DNA of 64,000 bases from Actinomyces sp. Marseille-P3109 (GTDB lineage Bacteria > Actinomycetota > Actinomycetes > Actinomycetales > Actinomycetaceae): positions 1,045,144 through 1,109,143 of the forward strand of contig NZ_OOHN01000008.1 in assembly GCF_900323545.1 (NCBI RefSeq). Direction: 5' to 3'. The translations under genes and the position numbers were made by a program. Positions 49,640 to 58,793 of this stretch are shown here, piece by piece. How positions within the stretch are numbered: the first letter of the stretch is position 1; every line of letters starts with the position of its first letter. Under the pieces are notes generated by a model, which did not search any database, was not told where the DNA came from, and was given only the letters and a program-made list of their open reading frames with translations.

Positions 49640-50005
49640 TCAGTCGTCGAAGTCGAAGCCCGCGGCATCGGCCTCGCGCACAAGCGAGGTGATGGCGTCG
49701 TCATCAGTGAGGTAGGGCGTCAGAGCGACAGCCAGTGCCTCGAGATCCTCCCGGCTTCCCCGGGCAAAGAAAGCGCCTCCTTCCGGATCCGCATCCTCCA
49801 GCTGCGGAGTCCGGTTCAGCTCCACCAGCCGACGCACGACACCGTCCCAGAAGTAGCCGTTCGGCTCGTGACCCATGGAGGCGATCGTCTCGGTTGTCGG
49901 CGGGGTGCCCGCGTCGATGCTCAGATAGGTCCAGGAGCCGCTGTCAGTCTCGACATCCTTGATGAGGATGAGGGTGTCATCGTAGTTCTTGTCGTGGTCG
50001 GTCAT
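49640..50005 (-). CDS. Imm51-like immunity protein, orphan
   Basis: 121 residues, acidic, cytoplasmic. Pattern DKNYDDTLILIKDV, GSWTYLSIDAGTPPTTETIASMGHEPNGYFWDGVVRRLVE and the C-terminal LTPYLTDDDAITSLVREADAAGFDFDD matches my knowledge of the Imm51 family, antitoxins of polymorphic/contact-dependent toxins. No toxin gene lies next to it. AGGA precedes the ATG. Upstream of the Fes-like gene on the same strand with a 90-140 base gap. Confidence 0.7.
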   Translation of the reverse strand: MTDHDKNYDDTLILIKDVETDSGSWTYLSIDAGTPPTTETIASMGHEPNGYFWDGVVRRLVELNRTPQLEDADPEGGAFFARGSREDLEALAVALTPYLTDDDAITSLVREADAAGFDFDD

Positions 50006-50428
50006 GGAAGTCCTATCGAGTTGTGGGCTGGTTCGGTGGAGCGGCTGGTGCGTCAGGAGCCCCTCGCGTACGACGAGTATTGGGCATCATGCCCGTTCAT
50101 GTTCGCCTTTCGTCTCTCCCAGCGTTGTGGAGAGACGGACCTCACCTGTGATCCGGCTCGTGGAAGCACAGAATACTGCCATTTTCCCGTAGCCTGGGTT
50201 GCAGGAGCGATCCGTGCCCTGATGACCCCGTTCGGGTCCTGCCGCACCTGGCGTGCGGCAGGAGCGTCCCGTGAGTCTGTGCGTGTTAGCCCATGAGCCA
50301 TCCGGTCAGTCCGGATGCGGGGCGAGTGTGGTGGGCCAGGTACGGCAAAGAGCGGAGGACAAAAGGTCCTCCCCCACACTCCGCCGCAGTCCCCAAGCAC
50401 TTCACGGGGACAGAGATGGGAAAACTTC
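50006..50428. other. Divergent region Imm51 / DEAD-box helicase
   Basis: No gene. The right part is a structured helicase leader (next entry). The left part should hold both promoters; no convincing pair of boxes was identified. Confidence 0.4.
50237..50372 (+). promoter_or_regulatory. Leader with three consecutive hairpins upstream of RNA helicase gene
   Basis: TCCTGCCGCAC-ctggc-GTGCGGCAGGA (50237-50263), CATCCGG-tcagt-CCGGATG (50299-50317), GGAGGAC-aaaag-GTCCTCC (50354-50372), all perfect stems of 7-11 bp with five-base loops, between 57 and 190 bases before the start codon. Suggests RNA-level control of the helicase gene. Confidence 0.5.
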
Positions 50429-52999
50429 ATGACTACCTCCAGCAGCACTGTGCCTGGCGCCTCCGACGACGCTCAGGGCACCGAAAGCAACGGCCCCCTG
50501 AGTCTCGACGCGCTCTTCTCCGCCGAACTCTCCGGCGGCCGGTCGGCTGACCCGGCTGACACAGACAGCGACGACGACACCGTTGCCGCACCGCACCACT
50601 CCGACGACACCACTTCCTCCCCCGAGGACTTCGTCACTCCTGCCTCCTCAGACTCCCCCGAGGACCCGGAGGACGTCGACCACGAGGACGAGGCCGACGA
50701 CGTCGAGCGAGACCGCCCCGAGGCCGACCCGGAGGATGAGGACTCCGATGAGGACGACGGCGTCGACATCGATGAGGAGGAGGTCGACGGCCACACTCCC
50801 TTCATCGACTCCGACGCGGACCCACAGAGCAAGAGCGAGGGCGCCCACGCTCCGCGTGACCGCAAGGGCAGGCGCGAGGCGAAGGAGGACCACGAGGACG
50901 ATGAGATCACCTTCGCCGACCTGGGACTGCCCGGCGACCTGCTCAAGGCCGTCACCGACATGGGCTTCGTGACCCCCACCGCCATCCAGAGGGAGGCGAT
51001 CCCGGTCCTGCTGGCCGGCCGTGACGTCGTCGGCGTCGCCCAGACCGGAACCGGCAAGACGGCGGCCTTCGGTCTGCCGCTCCTGGACGCCGTCGACTCC
51101 CGTGACGGCGTGGTCCAGGCCCTTGTCCTGGCCCCCACTCGCGAGCTCGCCCTTCAGAGCGCCGAGGCCATCACCGACATGGCCGCCCGTTCCCGCGGAC
51201 TGGACGTGGTGGCCGTCTACGGCGGTGCCCCCTACGGTCCCCAGATCGGCGCGCTCAAGGGCGGCGCCCAGGTCGTCGTCGGCACCCCCGGACGCGTCAT
51301 CGACCTCATTGACAAGGGCGCCCTCCAGCTCGACGACGTGCGCTACTTCGTCCTGGACGAGGCCGACGAGATGCTGCGCATGGGCTTCGCCGAGGACGTT
51401 GAGACGATTGCGGAGTCCCTTCCGACCGAGCGGCGCACCGCCCTGTTCTCGGCCACGATGCCCCCGGCCATCCAGGCCGTGGCGCGCCAGCACCTTCACG
51501 AGCCCGTCCAGGTCGAGGTCTCGAGGCCGGCCTCCACCGTCGCCACCGTCCACCAGACCTACGCGGTGGTTCCCTTCCGCCACAAGATCGGCGCCGTCTC
51601 CCGGGTCCTTGCCGTCACCGACGCCGAGGCCGCCATCGTCTTCGTGCGCACCAAGTCCACGGCCGAGGACGTTGCCATCGAGCTGGCGGGCCGGGGCATC
51701 CAGGCCGCCGCCATCTCCGGTGACGTGCCGCAGCGCGAGCGAGAGCGCCTGGTGGAGCGTCTGCGCGCCGGCACCCTCGACGTGCTGGTGGCCACGGATG
51801 TGGCCGCCCGCGGGCTTGACGTGGACCGCATCGGCCTGGTCGTCAACTTCGACGTCCCCCGCGAGGCCGAGGCCTACGTCCACCGTATCGGCCGCACGGG
51901 CCGCGCCGGTCGCCACGGCGAGGCCGTCACCTTCCTGACCCCCAAGGAGAAGGGCAAGCTCCGCCAGATCGAGCGCCTCACCGGAAGCCGTCTGGAGGAG
52001 ATCACCCTGCCCTCCCCCGCGGACGTCTCCGAGCACCGGGCCCGAAAGCTCCTGTCCAAGGCCGCCGCCCGCCATGAGCGCGGCCGTCTGGACATGTACC
52101 TGCCGCTGGTCAGTGACTCCGCCCGGGAGCTGGACATCGACGTCGAGGAGCTGGCGGCCACGCTCCTGGCCCTCGCCGTGGGGGACGAGGGACCGCGCAG
52201 GCGCGAGGACCGTGGCGGTGAGCGCCCCCAGCGCGCCCGCCGGGAGGAGAACCTCGACTCCGAGGGGACCTTCCTGTCGGCCTCCTTCGAAGGCGGGCGC
52301 GAGAAGAACCGTCGCGGAGAACGGGGAGACCGTGGCGAGGGACGCCGCTCGGCCACGCGTTCCGGGCGCCGCGAGCACGAGGGCCCCGGGACCGTCTACC
52401 GCGTCGAGGTGGGCCACCGAGACCGGGTCCTTCCCGGCGCGATCGTCGGCGCCCTGGCTAACGAGGGCGGAATCGAGGGCTCCGACATCGGCAAGATCGA
52501 CATCCTTCAGTCCTTCTCCCTGGTCACGATCTACGCCGACCTCAGCCCCGAGCAGCTGAGCGTCATGGGCCGGGCCACCTTCGCCGGCCGTGAGCTGCGG
52601 ATCCGCCCCGACGAGGGGCCGGGTCACGGCTGGTCCGGCCCCAACGGTGGGGAGCGCCGTCCCAAGCGGCGCGACTGGGACGACCGGGGTGAGCGCGGGG
52701 AGCGCAGGGACCGTTCGGACCGCGGCTTCCGTCCGCGCCGTGATGACGGCGACCGTGGCTGGAAGGACCGTGACGGGCGCGGCGGCAGGGGCGGTTACGA
52801 CCGCTCGGACCGCGGGGACCACCGCGACAACCGCCGGTGGGACGAGCGCCGGGGTGACCGGGACGGCTTCCGGGGCCGGCGCGAGGACCGGGGCGACCGC
52901 GGCAATGATCGTGGAAGCGGCCGTGGCCATGGCGAGCGCAACCAGAACCGCTTCGGCGGCAACCGGGGCGGCTTCCGTGGGGGGCGCGGCAACCGCTGA
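50429..52999 (+). CDS. deaD: DEAD-box RNA helicase, DeaD/CsdA type, with RGG-like tail
   Basis: ATP-dependent RNA helicase for ribosome assembly and cold adaptation. 856 residues. N-terminal 165 residues are acidic and disordered. Core: Q motif FADLGLPGDLLKAVTDMGFVTPTAIQ, AQTGTGKT, PTRELALQ, VLDEADEML, SATMP, VATDVAARGLDVDRI and HRIGRTGRAGR. An RRM-like DbpA domain follows (VYRVEVGHRDRVLPGAIVGAL to ATFAGRELRIRPDEG), then about 130 residues rich in Arg, Gly and Asp (DRGERGERRDR, RGGYDRSDRGD). The start at 50429 (MTTSSSTV) has GGGA upstream. A strong terminator follows. Confidence 0.95.
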   Translation: MTTSSSTVPGASDDAQGTESNGPLSLDALFSAELSGGRSADPADTDSDDDTVAAPHHSDDTTSSPEDFVTPASSDSPEDPEDVDHEDEADDVERDRPEADPEDEDSDEDDGVDIDEEEVDGHTPFIDSDADPQSKSEGAHAPRDRKGRREAKEDHEDDEITFADLGLPGDLLKAVTDMGFVTPTAIQREAIPVLLAGRDVVGVAQTGTGKTAAFGLPLLDAVDSRDGVVQALVLAPTRELALQSAEAITDMAARSRGLDVVAVYGGAPYGPQIGALKGGAQVVVGTPGRVIDLIDKGALQLDDVRYFVLDEADEMLRMGFAEDVETIAESLPTERRTALFSATMPPAIQAVARQHLHEPVQVEVSRPASTVATVHQTYAVVPFRHKIGAVSRVLAVTDAEAAIVFVRTKSTAEDVAIELAGRGIQAAAISGDVPQRERERLVERLRAGTLDVLVATDVAARGLDVDRIGLVVNFDVPREAEAYVHRIGRTGRAGRHGEAVTFLTPKEKGKLRQIERLTGSRLEEITLPSPADVSEHRARKLLSKAAARHERGRLDMYLPLVSDSARELDIDVEELAATLLALAVGDEGPRRREDRGGERPQRARREENLDSEGTFLSASFEGGREKNRRGERGDRGEGRRSATRSGRREHEGPGTVYRVEVGHRDRVLPGAIVGALANEGGIEGSDIGKIDILQSFSLVTIYADLSPEQLSVMGRATFAGRELRIRPDEGPGHGWSGPNGGERRPKRRDWDDRGERGERRDRSDRGFRPRRDDGDRGWKDRDGRGGRGGYDRSDRGDHRDNRRWDERRGDRDGFRGRREDRGDRGNDRGSGRGHGERNQNRFGGNRGGFRGGRGNR

Positions 53000-53021
53000 G
53001 TCCCCGGCGGCTCACTGACGC

Positions 53022-53061
53022 GATGGGTGGGGCGGCAACACACGTTGCCGCCCCACCCATC
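53022..53061 (+). terminator. 18-bp perfect hairpin after helicase gene
   Basis: GATGGGTGGGGCGGCAAC-acac-GTTGCCGCCCCACCCATC, 22 bases after the stop codon. Very stable. Confidence 0.9.
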
Positions 53062-53122
53062 ATCGCAGCCGGTCACGTGAGGCGATCGGCGCTGCGAGAT
53101 CTTCTTCGCATACTGTGAGCGC

Positions 53123-53719
53123 ATGAGACTCAGACACGCCATCCTCGGGCTGCTGTCCCATCTACCGCAGAGCGGCTATGACCTCAACCGAGCCTTCACC
53201 AGCTCGGTCGTTTACTTCTGGTACGCCGACCAGTCCCAGATCTATCGCACCCTCGACCGCCTTGAGGCTGACGGCGCCATTTCGACGCGAGTCATCCCTC
53301 AGAGCGGTCGACCGGATCGGCGGGTGCACAGCCTGACGGAGTCGGGTCGCGCCGAGCTCGATGCCTGGCTGATGAGCCCGCTCGAGCCCATTACGACGAA
53401 GGACCCCCTGCTGGCGCGGCTCTTCTTCGCGGCTCGACTGGGTCACGAGAGAGTCGATGCGCTCCTGTCCGAGGCCGAGAAGAGGTTCCGCAGGGAGCTG
53501 GAGGAATTGGAGGCGATCGACATCGACGTGGTGGATCTCGACACCGCAATGAAGGCGGCAGTGCTTCGTTATGGGATCGACGGCACAAAGACCCAGCTGG
53601 AGTGGGTCGCCCAGACCCGGCGCACCATCGCCGCGGACGCCGGCACTACACGGTCGAGAACCGCTGAGGGGACCGAGACCGCTGAGGGGACCGAGACCGC
53701 TGATGAGGACGCTCACTGA
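53123..53719 (+). CDS. PadR-family transcriptional regulator
   Basis: Winged-helix repressor with the longer C-terminal (Vir-type) dimer domain, 198 residues. RHAILGLLSHLPQSGYDLNRAF opens the domain, QSQIYRTLDRLEADGAISTRVI is the recognition helix, RRVHSLTESGRAELDAWL the wing and following helix. The C terminus carries a small tandem AEGTET repeat from an 18-bp duplication. No Shine-Dalgarno before the ATG; GCATACTGT just upstream may combine a -10 box and an operator half-site. 50 bases separate it from the CPBP gene, its likely target. Confidence 0.9.
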   Translation: MRLRHAILGLLSHLPQSGYDLNRAFTSSVVYFWYADQSQIYRTLDRLEADGAISTRVIPQSGRPDRRVHSLTESGRAELDAWLMSPLEPITTKDPLLARLFFAARLGHERVDALLSEAEKRFRRELEELEAIDIDVVDLDTAMKAAVLRYGIDGTKTQLEWVAQTRRTIAADAGTTRSRTAEGTETAEGTETADEDAH

Positions 53720-53754
53720 GGAGACGCATCAACGTCACATACTTGCATAGTCCA

Positions 53755-53780
53755 ATACTCGTACTGCATAGTATGAGTAT
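53755..53780. promoter_or_regulatory. Candidate PadR operator over the CPBP gene start
   Basis: ATACTCGTACT-GCAT-AGTATGAGTAT: 11-bp arms with one mismatch, overlapping both possible ATGs of the CPBP gene. CATACT recurs at 53739 and just upstream of padR (53108). Suits repression of the protease gene and of padR itself. Confidence 0.55.
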
Positions 53781-54633
53781 GGATGAAGCATCTCCCTCCG
53801 GCGGTGCACCCGCCGTAAGCCCCTTGACCCATCTCGTCGTTTTCAGTGTCGTTGCCCTGGGATCCGGCTGGATCGGACTGCTCGTCAACAAGGCCCTCGG
53901 TATCCCCCACTCCATGAACTCGCTGGGTAGCCTCGTCTGGATCATGGCGCCGCTCCTGGCCGGTGCCGTCCTGGCTCTGAGCGACCCGTCGCTGCGCCGT
54001 TCCTACGTCGCCTCGTGGCTTCCGGGCAGGCTGCGGGCCTATGGCGTGGCGCTCGGCGTCTTCCCAGTGTCCTTCGCCGTTGCCATCGCCGTCGGTTGGG
54101 CGGCGGGGTGGCTCACCCCTGCCGGGCTGGGAGCGTTCGGGGGTGTGGTGGCCGCGAACGCGGTGGGGACCGTGCTCAAGAACGTCGCCGAGGAGGGCGC
54201 CTGGCGCGGCTACCTGACGCCCGCGCTCATCGGCCGAAAACTGCCCGACCCCTGGGTCTGGCTCATCGTCGGAATGATATGGGGCCTGTGGCACATCCCC
54301 TACTACTTCTGGTTCCTGGACGAGTCGCTCAGCCGCTCGGTCTACGACGTCCCCCCGATCATCTTCGTCCTCATCGCAGTTCCCGTCATAATCTGCTGGG
54401 CCCCCTTGTTCACCGAGCTTCGGATCATCAGTGGCAGTCTCTGGCCGGGCCTTATCGCGCACTCGATCGCGAACCTCAGCCATATGCCCCTCATCTATGG
54501 CGGACTGCCGATCACGTCGTGGGGACTGCTGGTCTCCCCGATGGTGGGCATTATTCCCAACGCCATCGTCCTGGCGGCGGGCCTGGGGCTGTGGGCGCGG
54601 CGCACCGGTCGGCTCCGCCGTCGGTCTCGGTGA
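53773..54633 (+). CDS. CPBP-family intramembrane metalloprotease
   Basis: Polytopic membrane protein of the CAAX protease/bacteriocin-processing (Abi) family, 286 residues, about eight helices. Catalytic motifs: EExxxR in NVAEEGAWRGYLTP, FxxxH-type in GMIWGLWHIPYYFW, and the final His/Asn helix in LIAHSIANLSHM. Start ATG 53773 or 53779; the TTG 10 codons earlier lies in the intergenic inverted repeat region and is unlikely. Directly behind padR. Substrate unknown; such proteins serve in peptide maturation, self-immunity or signalling. Confidence 0.88.
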   Translation: MSMDEASPSGGAPAVSPLTHLVVFSVVALGSGWIGLLVNKALGIPHSMNSLGSLVWIMAPLLAGAVLALSDPSLRRSYVASWLPGRLRAYGVALGVFPVSFAVAIAVGWAAGWLTPAGLGAFGGVVAANAVGTVLKNVAEEGAWRGYLTPALIGRKLPDPWVWLIVGMIWGLWHIPYYFWFLDESLSRSVYDVPPIIFVLIAVPVIICWAPLFTELRIISGSLWPGLIAHSIANLSHMPLIYGGLPITSWGLLVSPMVGIIPNAIVLAAGLGLWARRTGRLRRRSR

Positions 54634-54677
54634 TCTGCCCAGTCGCCGGACGGGGACCGGCTCGGCATTCGCACCTT

Positions 54678-55250
54678 TCAGGCTCGACGAACCCGGACGG
54701 TCCCCATCTGGGCGCGGGCCCGCAGCTCGAGGCGTCGTTCGAGCAGCTCGGGGTGATTCTGGTGAGGCAGGTCGGTTGTCACACAGATCCAGGAGTCCTT
54801 CATACGCCGCAAGGACCTTGACGGAGCCGGCCTCCGTGTGAGCCGATACCGTACCGGTGGTGGACCGGATGCGCACCGAGCCGGCCTGGGCCCTCACGCT
54901 CCCGTCGCGCAGCGTGCCGATGACGATGGAGCCGGCGTCGGCGTGCACCTGCACCTGATCCCACGAGTGCTCCGCGCTGATCGACCCGGCATCAACGCTG
55001 GCATCAAAACGCGTACCGTCCGGCACCGTCACACGCACGCGAAATGCCTCCGGGCCCCACGGCCAGATACCAGCGAATCGCTCACGCCCCACGAGAGCGA
55101 TCTGACGGACACTCACTATGGCGCCGTCGGCAGTACATCCAGAAGAGGCTCCAGGAGCTCATCGGCCTCGACAGTGATCGTGCGCCCCACTCCCGGCGCG
55201 GTCACCACGCTCAGAGGGGGCAGTTCCAGGGCGAGGTATGGTGAGACGAT
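54678..55250 (-). pseudogene. Decayed DUF4097-like (beta-strand repeat) gene
   Basis: Coding-like sequence moves between three frames. A 5' part (ALELPPLSVVTAPGVGRTI then TVEADELLEPLLDVLPTAP) ends at TAG 55116-55118 and has no proper start. A GTG overlapping that stop opens 54804-55116 (PDGTRFDASVDAGSIS, VQVHADAGSIVIGTLRDGS, VRAQAGSVRIRST), the Gly-Ser repeat style of DUF4097. After VKVLAAYEG the good codon use switches frame to MKDSWICVTTDLPHQNHPE and ELRARAQMGTVRVRRA, ending at TGA 54678. Best read as a frameshifted toastrack-type gene; two small coupled genes are an alternative for the first junction. Confidence 0.45.
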
Positions 55251-55293
55251 CCATCAAGGCTGTCTGGAGAATATGATGTCGCAATGACATCAT

Positions 55294-57003
55294 TCAGTAA
55301 GAGTTAATGGTGTCAGTCGAGGTGATTCTGCCCAGAATCTGCGTGAGCTCCGCCCACCCGCGTGTTTCAGTGCTGAGTGGTTCGATGAGTTCAATATCGA
55401 TGACCTCATCGGTGGCTCGACGCAGGCGGCGGGTGATCTGCTTGCGGTGGCGTCTGGCCTGGAGACGGGCCAGGAGTGTGCCCAATCCGGCCAGTGCCAG
55501 CCCGATCAGTAGGCCACCGAGCAGCAGGACGGTGGGCCAGGGAACTCGTCCCCAGCGGGGAACGTCAACAGTGATCAGCAGGAGGTAGTCCTCCAGGACG
55601 CGGATCGCCACCAGCCACAGGCCACCGATCAAGGCGGTCAGTGCAGTCACCCACTGCAGAACGTTGGCCACCGTCCACCAGGCCGGGCGCCTCCATGCTC
55701 CGTAGTCCACCGCAGCCACCGCCCGGTCCAGAGGAACAGCGAGGTTCTCGGCACGCTCGTCGCTGCGTGAGACGGCCTGCACCGCCAGATCAGCCGGTAG
55801 CTCGGCACAGGCGGCCATGGCGTAAACGTGAGCGCTGCTACGCAGATTCCCTGTTGCCGCGGGACCCGCCGGAGGAAGGGAGCTGAGGTCCACCACTCGC
55901 CGGCCGGGGCTTCCACTGGAGTCATCAGCATCGGCAACAGCCAGCGAGGGCGGACGTCCGCCTCCCAGGTGGAGCACCTTGAGCGGATCGCGGCGCAGAC
56001 GCTCAATCCATCGCAGCCAGAACCAGCCGACCCGTGTATGTGCACGGTGCCGGTCTGAGCCCTCCACGGCCCGGGTGACGACGTCGACGCCGGCGACGGT
56101 CGCAGCCGCCTGCCTGAGAGTGGCCAAGGACTGCTTGGTCTGCGTACTGACAGCGCGTTGCGCCACGGCGTCTGGACGAGGCGGGGCGATCAGGCCGGTC
56201 TGGTCTGCCAGCTCCTTGGCGGCACGGCGAACATGAGCGGCCAGGTTGCGGGCGCTGGCCAGACGGTCGGAGGCCGCCGAGGCCACCGTGCGGGCCAGGG
56301 TCTCAACACCTTCACCGGTACGGGCGCTGACGGCAACGAGCGATACGTCTGCCAGCTCCTCACGATCCAGGAGCCGTCTCAGATCGGTGATCACGGCGTC
56401 CCGGCTCTCGGCGTCGAGCCGGTCCACCTGGTTCAGGGCGACGATCATGACTTCGGCGTGGGCGGCCATGGGGATGAGGAAGTCGCGATGGACGACGCCG
56501 TCGGCGTACTTCTCCGGATCAAGGACCCATACCAGGACGTCGACCTTACCGGCCATGCGCTCGGCGATAGCTCGGTGCGCCTGCTCATCGGAGTCGATAT
56601 CGGGCAGGTCCACCAGTACCGTGGCCTCCCCCAGCTCCCAGGGCCCGCTGAGGCTCACCCGCCGACTGATCGCGAGCCAGTCCAGCAGAGCAGTGGCCTC
56701 GACGGCGGTATCCGGCACGACGGCGAGAGGCTGAGTGGTGGTGGGGCGGGTGCGGGCGGTGCGGGACACCTCAACGCCGGTCAGGGCGTTGACGAGGCTG
56801 GACTTGCCCGAGCCTGTGGCCCCCAGGAGAGCGGCCACCGTGATCTCCGGAGCCAGGCGCCTGCGGTCGGAGGCCTGTGCCAGGACCGCACGGGCCTGGT
56901 CCAGCTCGTCACGCAGACCGAGCCGCTCGCCCAGCGCAACGGCCTGCTCCAGCTGTTCCAGGGTCAGGGCCAGGCTGCCGACGTCGGTGTGGTCGGTCAT
57001 CAC
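55294..57003 (-). CDS. Dynamin-like membrane GTPase (second of pair)
   Basis: 569 residues. P-loop GATGSGKSS at residues 61-69, G3 in VLVDLPDIDSDEQA, G4 NQVD, G5-like VSARTG: a bacterial Era/dynamin-type GTPase. Central helical part, then two C-terminal membrane helices (VANVLQWVTALTALIGGLWLVAI; WPTVLLLGGLLIGLALAGLGTLL). Its start overlaps the stop of the first GTPase by four bases (ATGA), so the two are made in equal amounts. Tandem pairs recall Streptomyces DynA/DynB, which work in septation; the link is inference. Confidence 0.85.
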   Translation of the reverse strand: MMTDHTDVGSLALTLEQLEQAVALGERLGLRDELDQARAVLAQASDRRRLAPEITVAALLGATGSGKSSLVNALTGVEVSRTARTRPTTTQPLAVVPDTAVEATALLDWLAISRRVSLSGPWELGEATVLVDLPDIDSDEQAHRAIAERMAGKVDVLVWVLDPEKYADGVVHRDFLIPMAAHAEVMIVALNQVDRLDAESRDAVITDLRRLLDREELADVSLVAVSARTGEGVETLARTVASAASDRLASARNLAAHVRRAAKELADQTGLIAPPRPDAVAQRAVSTQTKQSLATLRQAAATVAGVDVVTRAVEGSDRHRAHTRVGWFWLRWIERLRRDPLKVLHLGGGRPPSLAVADADDSSGSPGRRVVDLSSLPPAGPAATGNLRSSAHVYAMAACAELPADLAVQAVSRSDERAENLAVPLDRAVAAVDYGAWRRPAWWTVANVLQWVTALTALIGGLWLVAIRVLEDYLLLITVDVPRWGRVPWPTVLLLGGLLIGLALAGLGTLLARLQARRHRKQITRRLRRATDEVIDIELIEPLSTETRGWAELTQILGRITSTDTINSY

Positions 57004-58793
57004 CGCACTCTCCTCCCAGCCTGCTGGCGGGTGCGGGCGGTTGCGGTGCGCAGGGAGGTCACGACATCCTGACAGGCCTGGAGCTGTTCCCGCAGCGTGT
57101 CCGCGCTGGGCGCCGGAACCGGAAGGGCATCGGTGAAGTACTTCACCTGATTGGCGAACAGGGTGGTGGCGCGCTTGGTGAGGTCCTCGCGAGCCCGCCT
57201 GGTCATGCCGCGCATCGCCTGGTCGCCGAAGACGGCCTCCAGAACCCGCTGAGCCAGGATGGCGGTGCCACCGGCGATGCCCACCTCTCCACCGGTCAGG
57301 CCTCCGGTATGGGCGAAGACGAGAATCATGAGGACGACGCCGGCGCCGTTGACCCCCAGGGACAGCAGCCGGGCGGTGAGCCGTTTGTCTGCGCCCTCGG
57401 CCCGGATGAGCGCAAGGACCTCACGCTGCCAGTCGTGGACGAGAGCCGCGGCGATGACCTCGAGCCCAGTCTGGCTGGGCACTTCCGCCAGGGCGCGGTT
57501 GAGGGCCTGCTGGGAGGTTCCGGCGCGCCGCCAGGAGCGTTCCGTGGCCAGGCAGGCCCGCTGGGACTCGGCAACGATGAGCTCGACAAGGGAGGAGCCA
57601 ATCGCCTGCTCGACGCGCTTGGCCGGCGCCGGACGTCCCCGCAGAAGCGAGGTGACGCGGTCCCGGACCCGGCCCACCTGGACCTCCAGCGACCGGAACA
57701 GGTCGCCGGTCCCCACGAAGTCCTGCCAACGGGCCAGCACCTCGCCGTGCAGCATGGATCCGTCCTCGGTGGCCTCGATGACGCGCTCCAGGGCGTCGTC
57801 GTGCTCGGAGGTGGCGGCGCGCCTGAGCTCGGCGTGCTCAGCCTCCTGAGAGTCCAGCTCAGCGGCCAGCAGCTCGCTCTGCGCCAGCACAGCACCAATG
57901 GCCCCTGTCAGGCTGCGGTGCGCGATGTCCTGGCGGGCAGCCGCGTCGGAGGCCAGCGCTCCCAGCCACTGGCGCACGGGAGACACGCAGGACTCGGGCA
58001 GGAAGCCGTCGCCGTCAAGAGCGGTCTCAGGAATTGTGAAGACCGGAGCCTCCTCCAGGCCTGCGGCAACGAGCCGGCGGCGCAGGTCGGCCTCGACCTC
58101 GCTCTCCGCGCCAGCCGGTACCCGGTCCAGGACGATGGCGGTCGTAATGTGCCGTTGCGCCGCTGCCCGGAGGTGCTCCCAGGGAACGGCGTCGGCGTAA
58201 CGTGCCGCTGTGGTGACGAAGATCCACATATCTGCACCGGCCAGGAGAGTGGCGGCCAGGTCCCGGTTGTCCTCCACCACGGAGTCGACATCGGGGGCGT
58301 CCACGATCGCCAGTCCCTCGGGAAGTCCCTCGCATGAGCGCAGCTCGAGCTCCCGCGGGGTGTGCTCGGTGGACGGGGTCGCGGGAGCGTCGGCATCCAC
58401 ACGCAGGCGCGAGAGGGAGCCCAGGACCCGGTCGGTGTCGAACCAGGCGGCGTCGGCCGGCGCGTGGAGCAGCAGGGGTCTGCGCGTGGTGGGACGGATC
58501 GCGGAGGCCCTGGCCACCTGTCGGCGCACCAGTGAGGAGACGAGGGTCGACTTGCCCGCTCCGGTGGAACCGCCGACAACGGCCAGCAGCGGCGCGTCCA
58601 GGCTGGCCAGGCGCGGCAGGATGTAGTCGCCGAGCTGGTCGCGGATCAGCGTGGCCTTGTCCGAAGCGGCCGCCGTCCCCTGCAGGGCGTATGGCATGGA
58701 CAAGGCCGTCAGGCTGTCCCGCAGCGCGGACAGCGCCCTGGTCGCCTCCTGGACCTTCTGGGTGCCGCTGGAATCGCCTCGGTTCTCGGTCAT
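57000..58793 (-). CDS. Dynamin-like GTPase (first of pair)
   Basis: 597 residues. P-loop GGSTGAGKST at 74-83, G3 in LAIVDAPDVDSVVEDN, G4 poorly conserved (VLDRVP). Long helical stalk with charged coiled-coil-like stretches (ELDSQEAEHAELRRAATSEH). A hydrophobic stretch near residues 500-545 (GVNGAGVVLMILVFAHTGG, GTAILAQRVLEAVFG) may be membrane-associated. ATG at 58793 overlaps the hisS stop (ATGA); the further 21 open codons upstream are hisS out of frame. Coupled at both ends: hisS-GTPase-GTPase. Confidence 0.85.
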   Translation of the reverse strand: MTENRGDSSGTQKVQEATRALSALRDSLTALSMPYALQGTAAASDKATLIRDQLGDYILPRLASLDAPLLAVVGGSTGAGKSTLVSSLVRRQVARASAIRPTTRRPLLLHAPADAAWFDTDRVLGSLSRLRVDADAPATPSTEHTPRELELRSCEGLPEGLAIVDAPDVDSVVEDNRDLAATLLAGADMWIFVTTAARYADAVPWEHLRAAAQRHITTAIVLDRVPAGAESEVEADLRRRLVAAGLEEAPVFTIPETALDGDGFLPESCVSPVRQWLGALASDAAARQDIAHRSLTGAIGAVLAQSELLAAELDSQEAEHAELRRAATSEHDDALERVIEATEDGSMLHGEVLARWQDFVGTGDLFRSLEVQVGRVRDRVTSLLRGRPAPAKRVEQAIGSSLVELIVAESQRACLATERSWRRAGTSQQALNRALAEVPSQTGLEVIAAALVHDWQREVLALIRAEGADKRLTARLLSLGVNGAGVVLMILVFAHTGGLTGGEVGIAGGTAILAQRVLEAVFGDQAMRGMTRRAREDLTKRATTLFANQVKYFTDALPVPAPSADTLREQLQACQDVVTSLRTATARTRQQAGRRVR

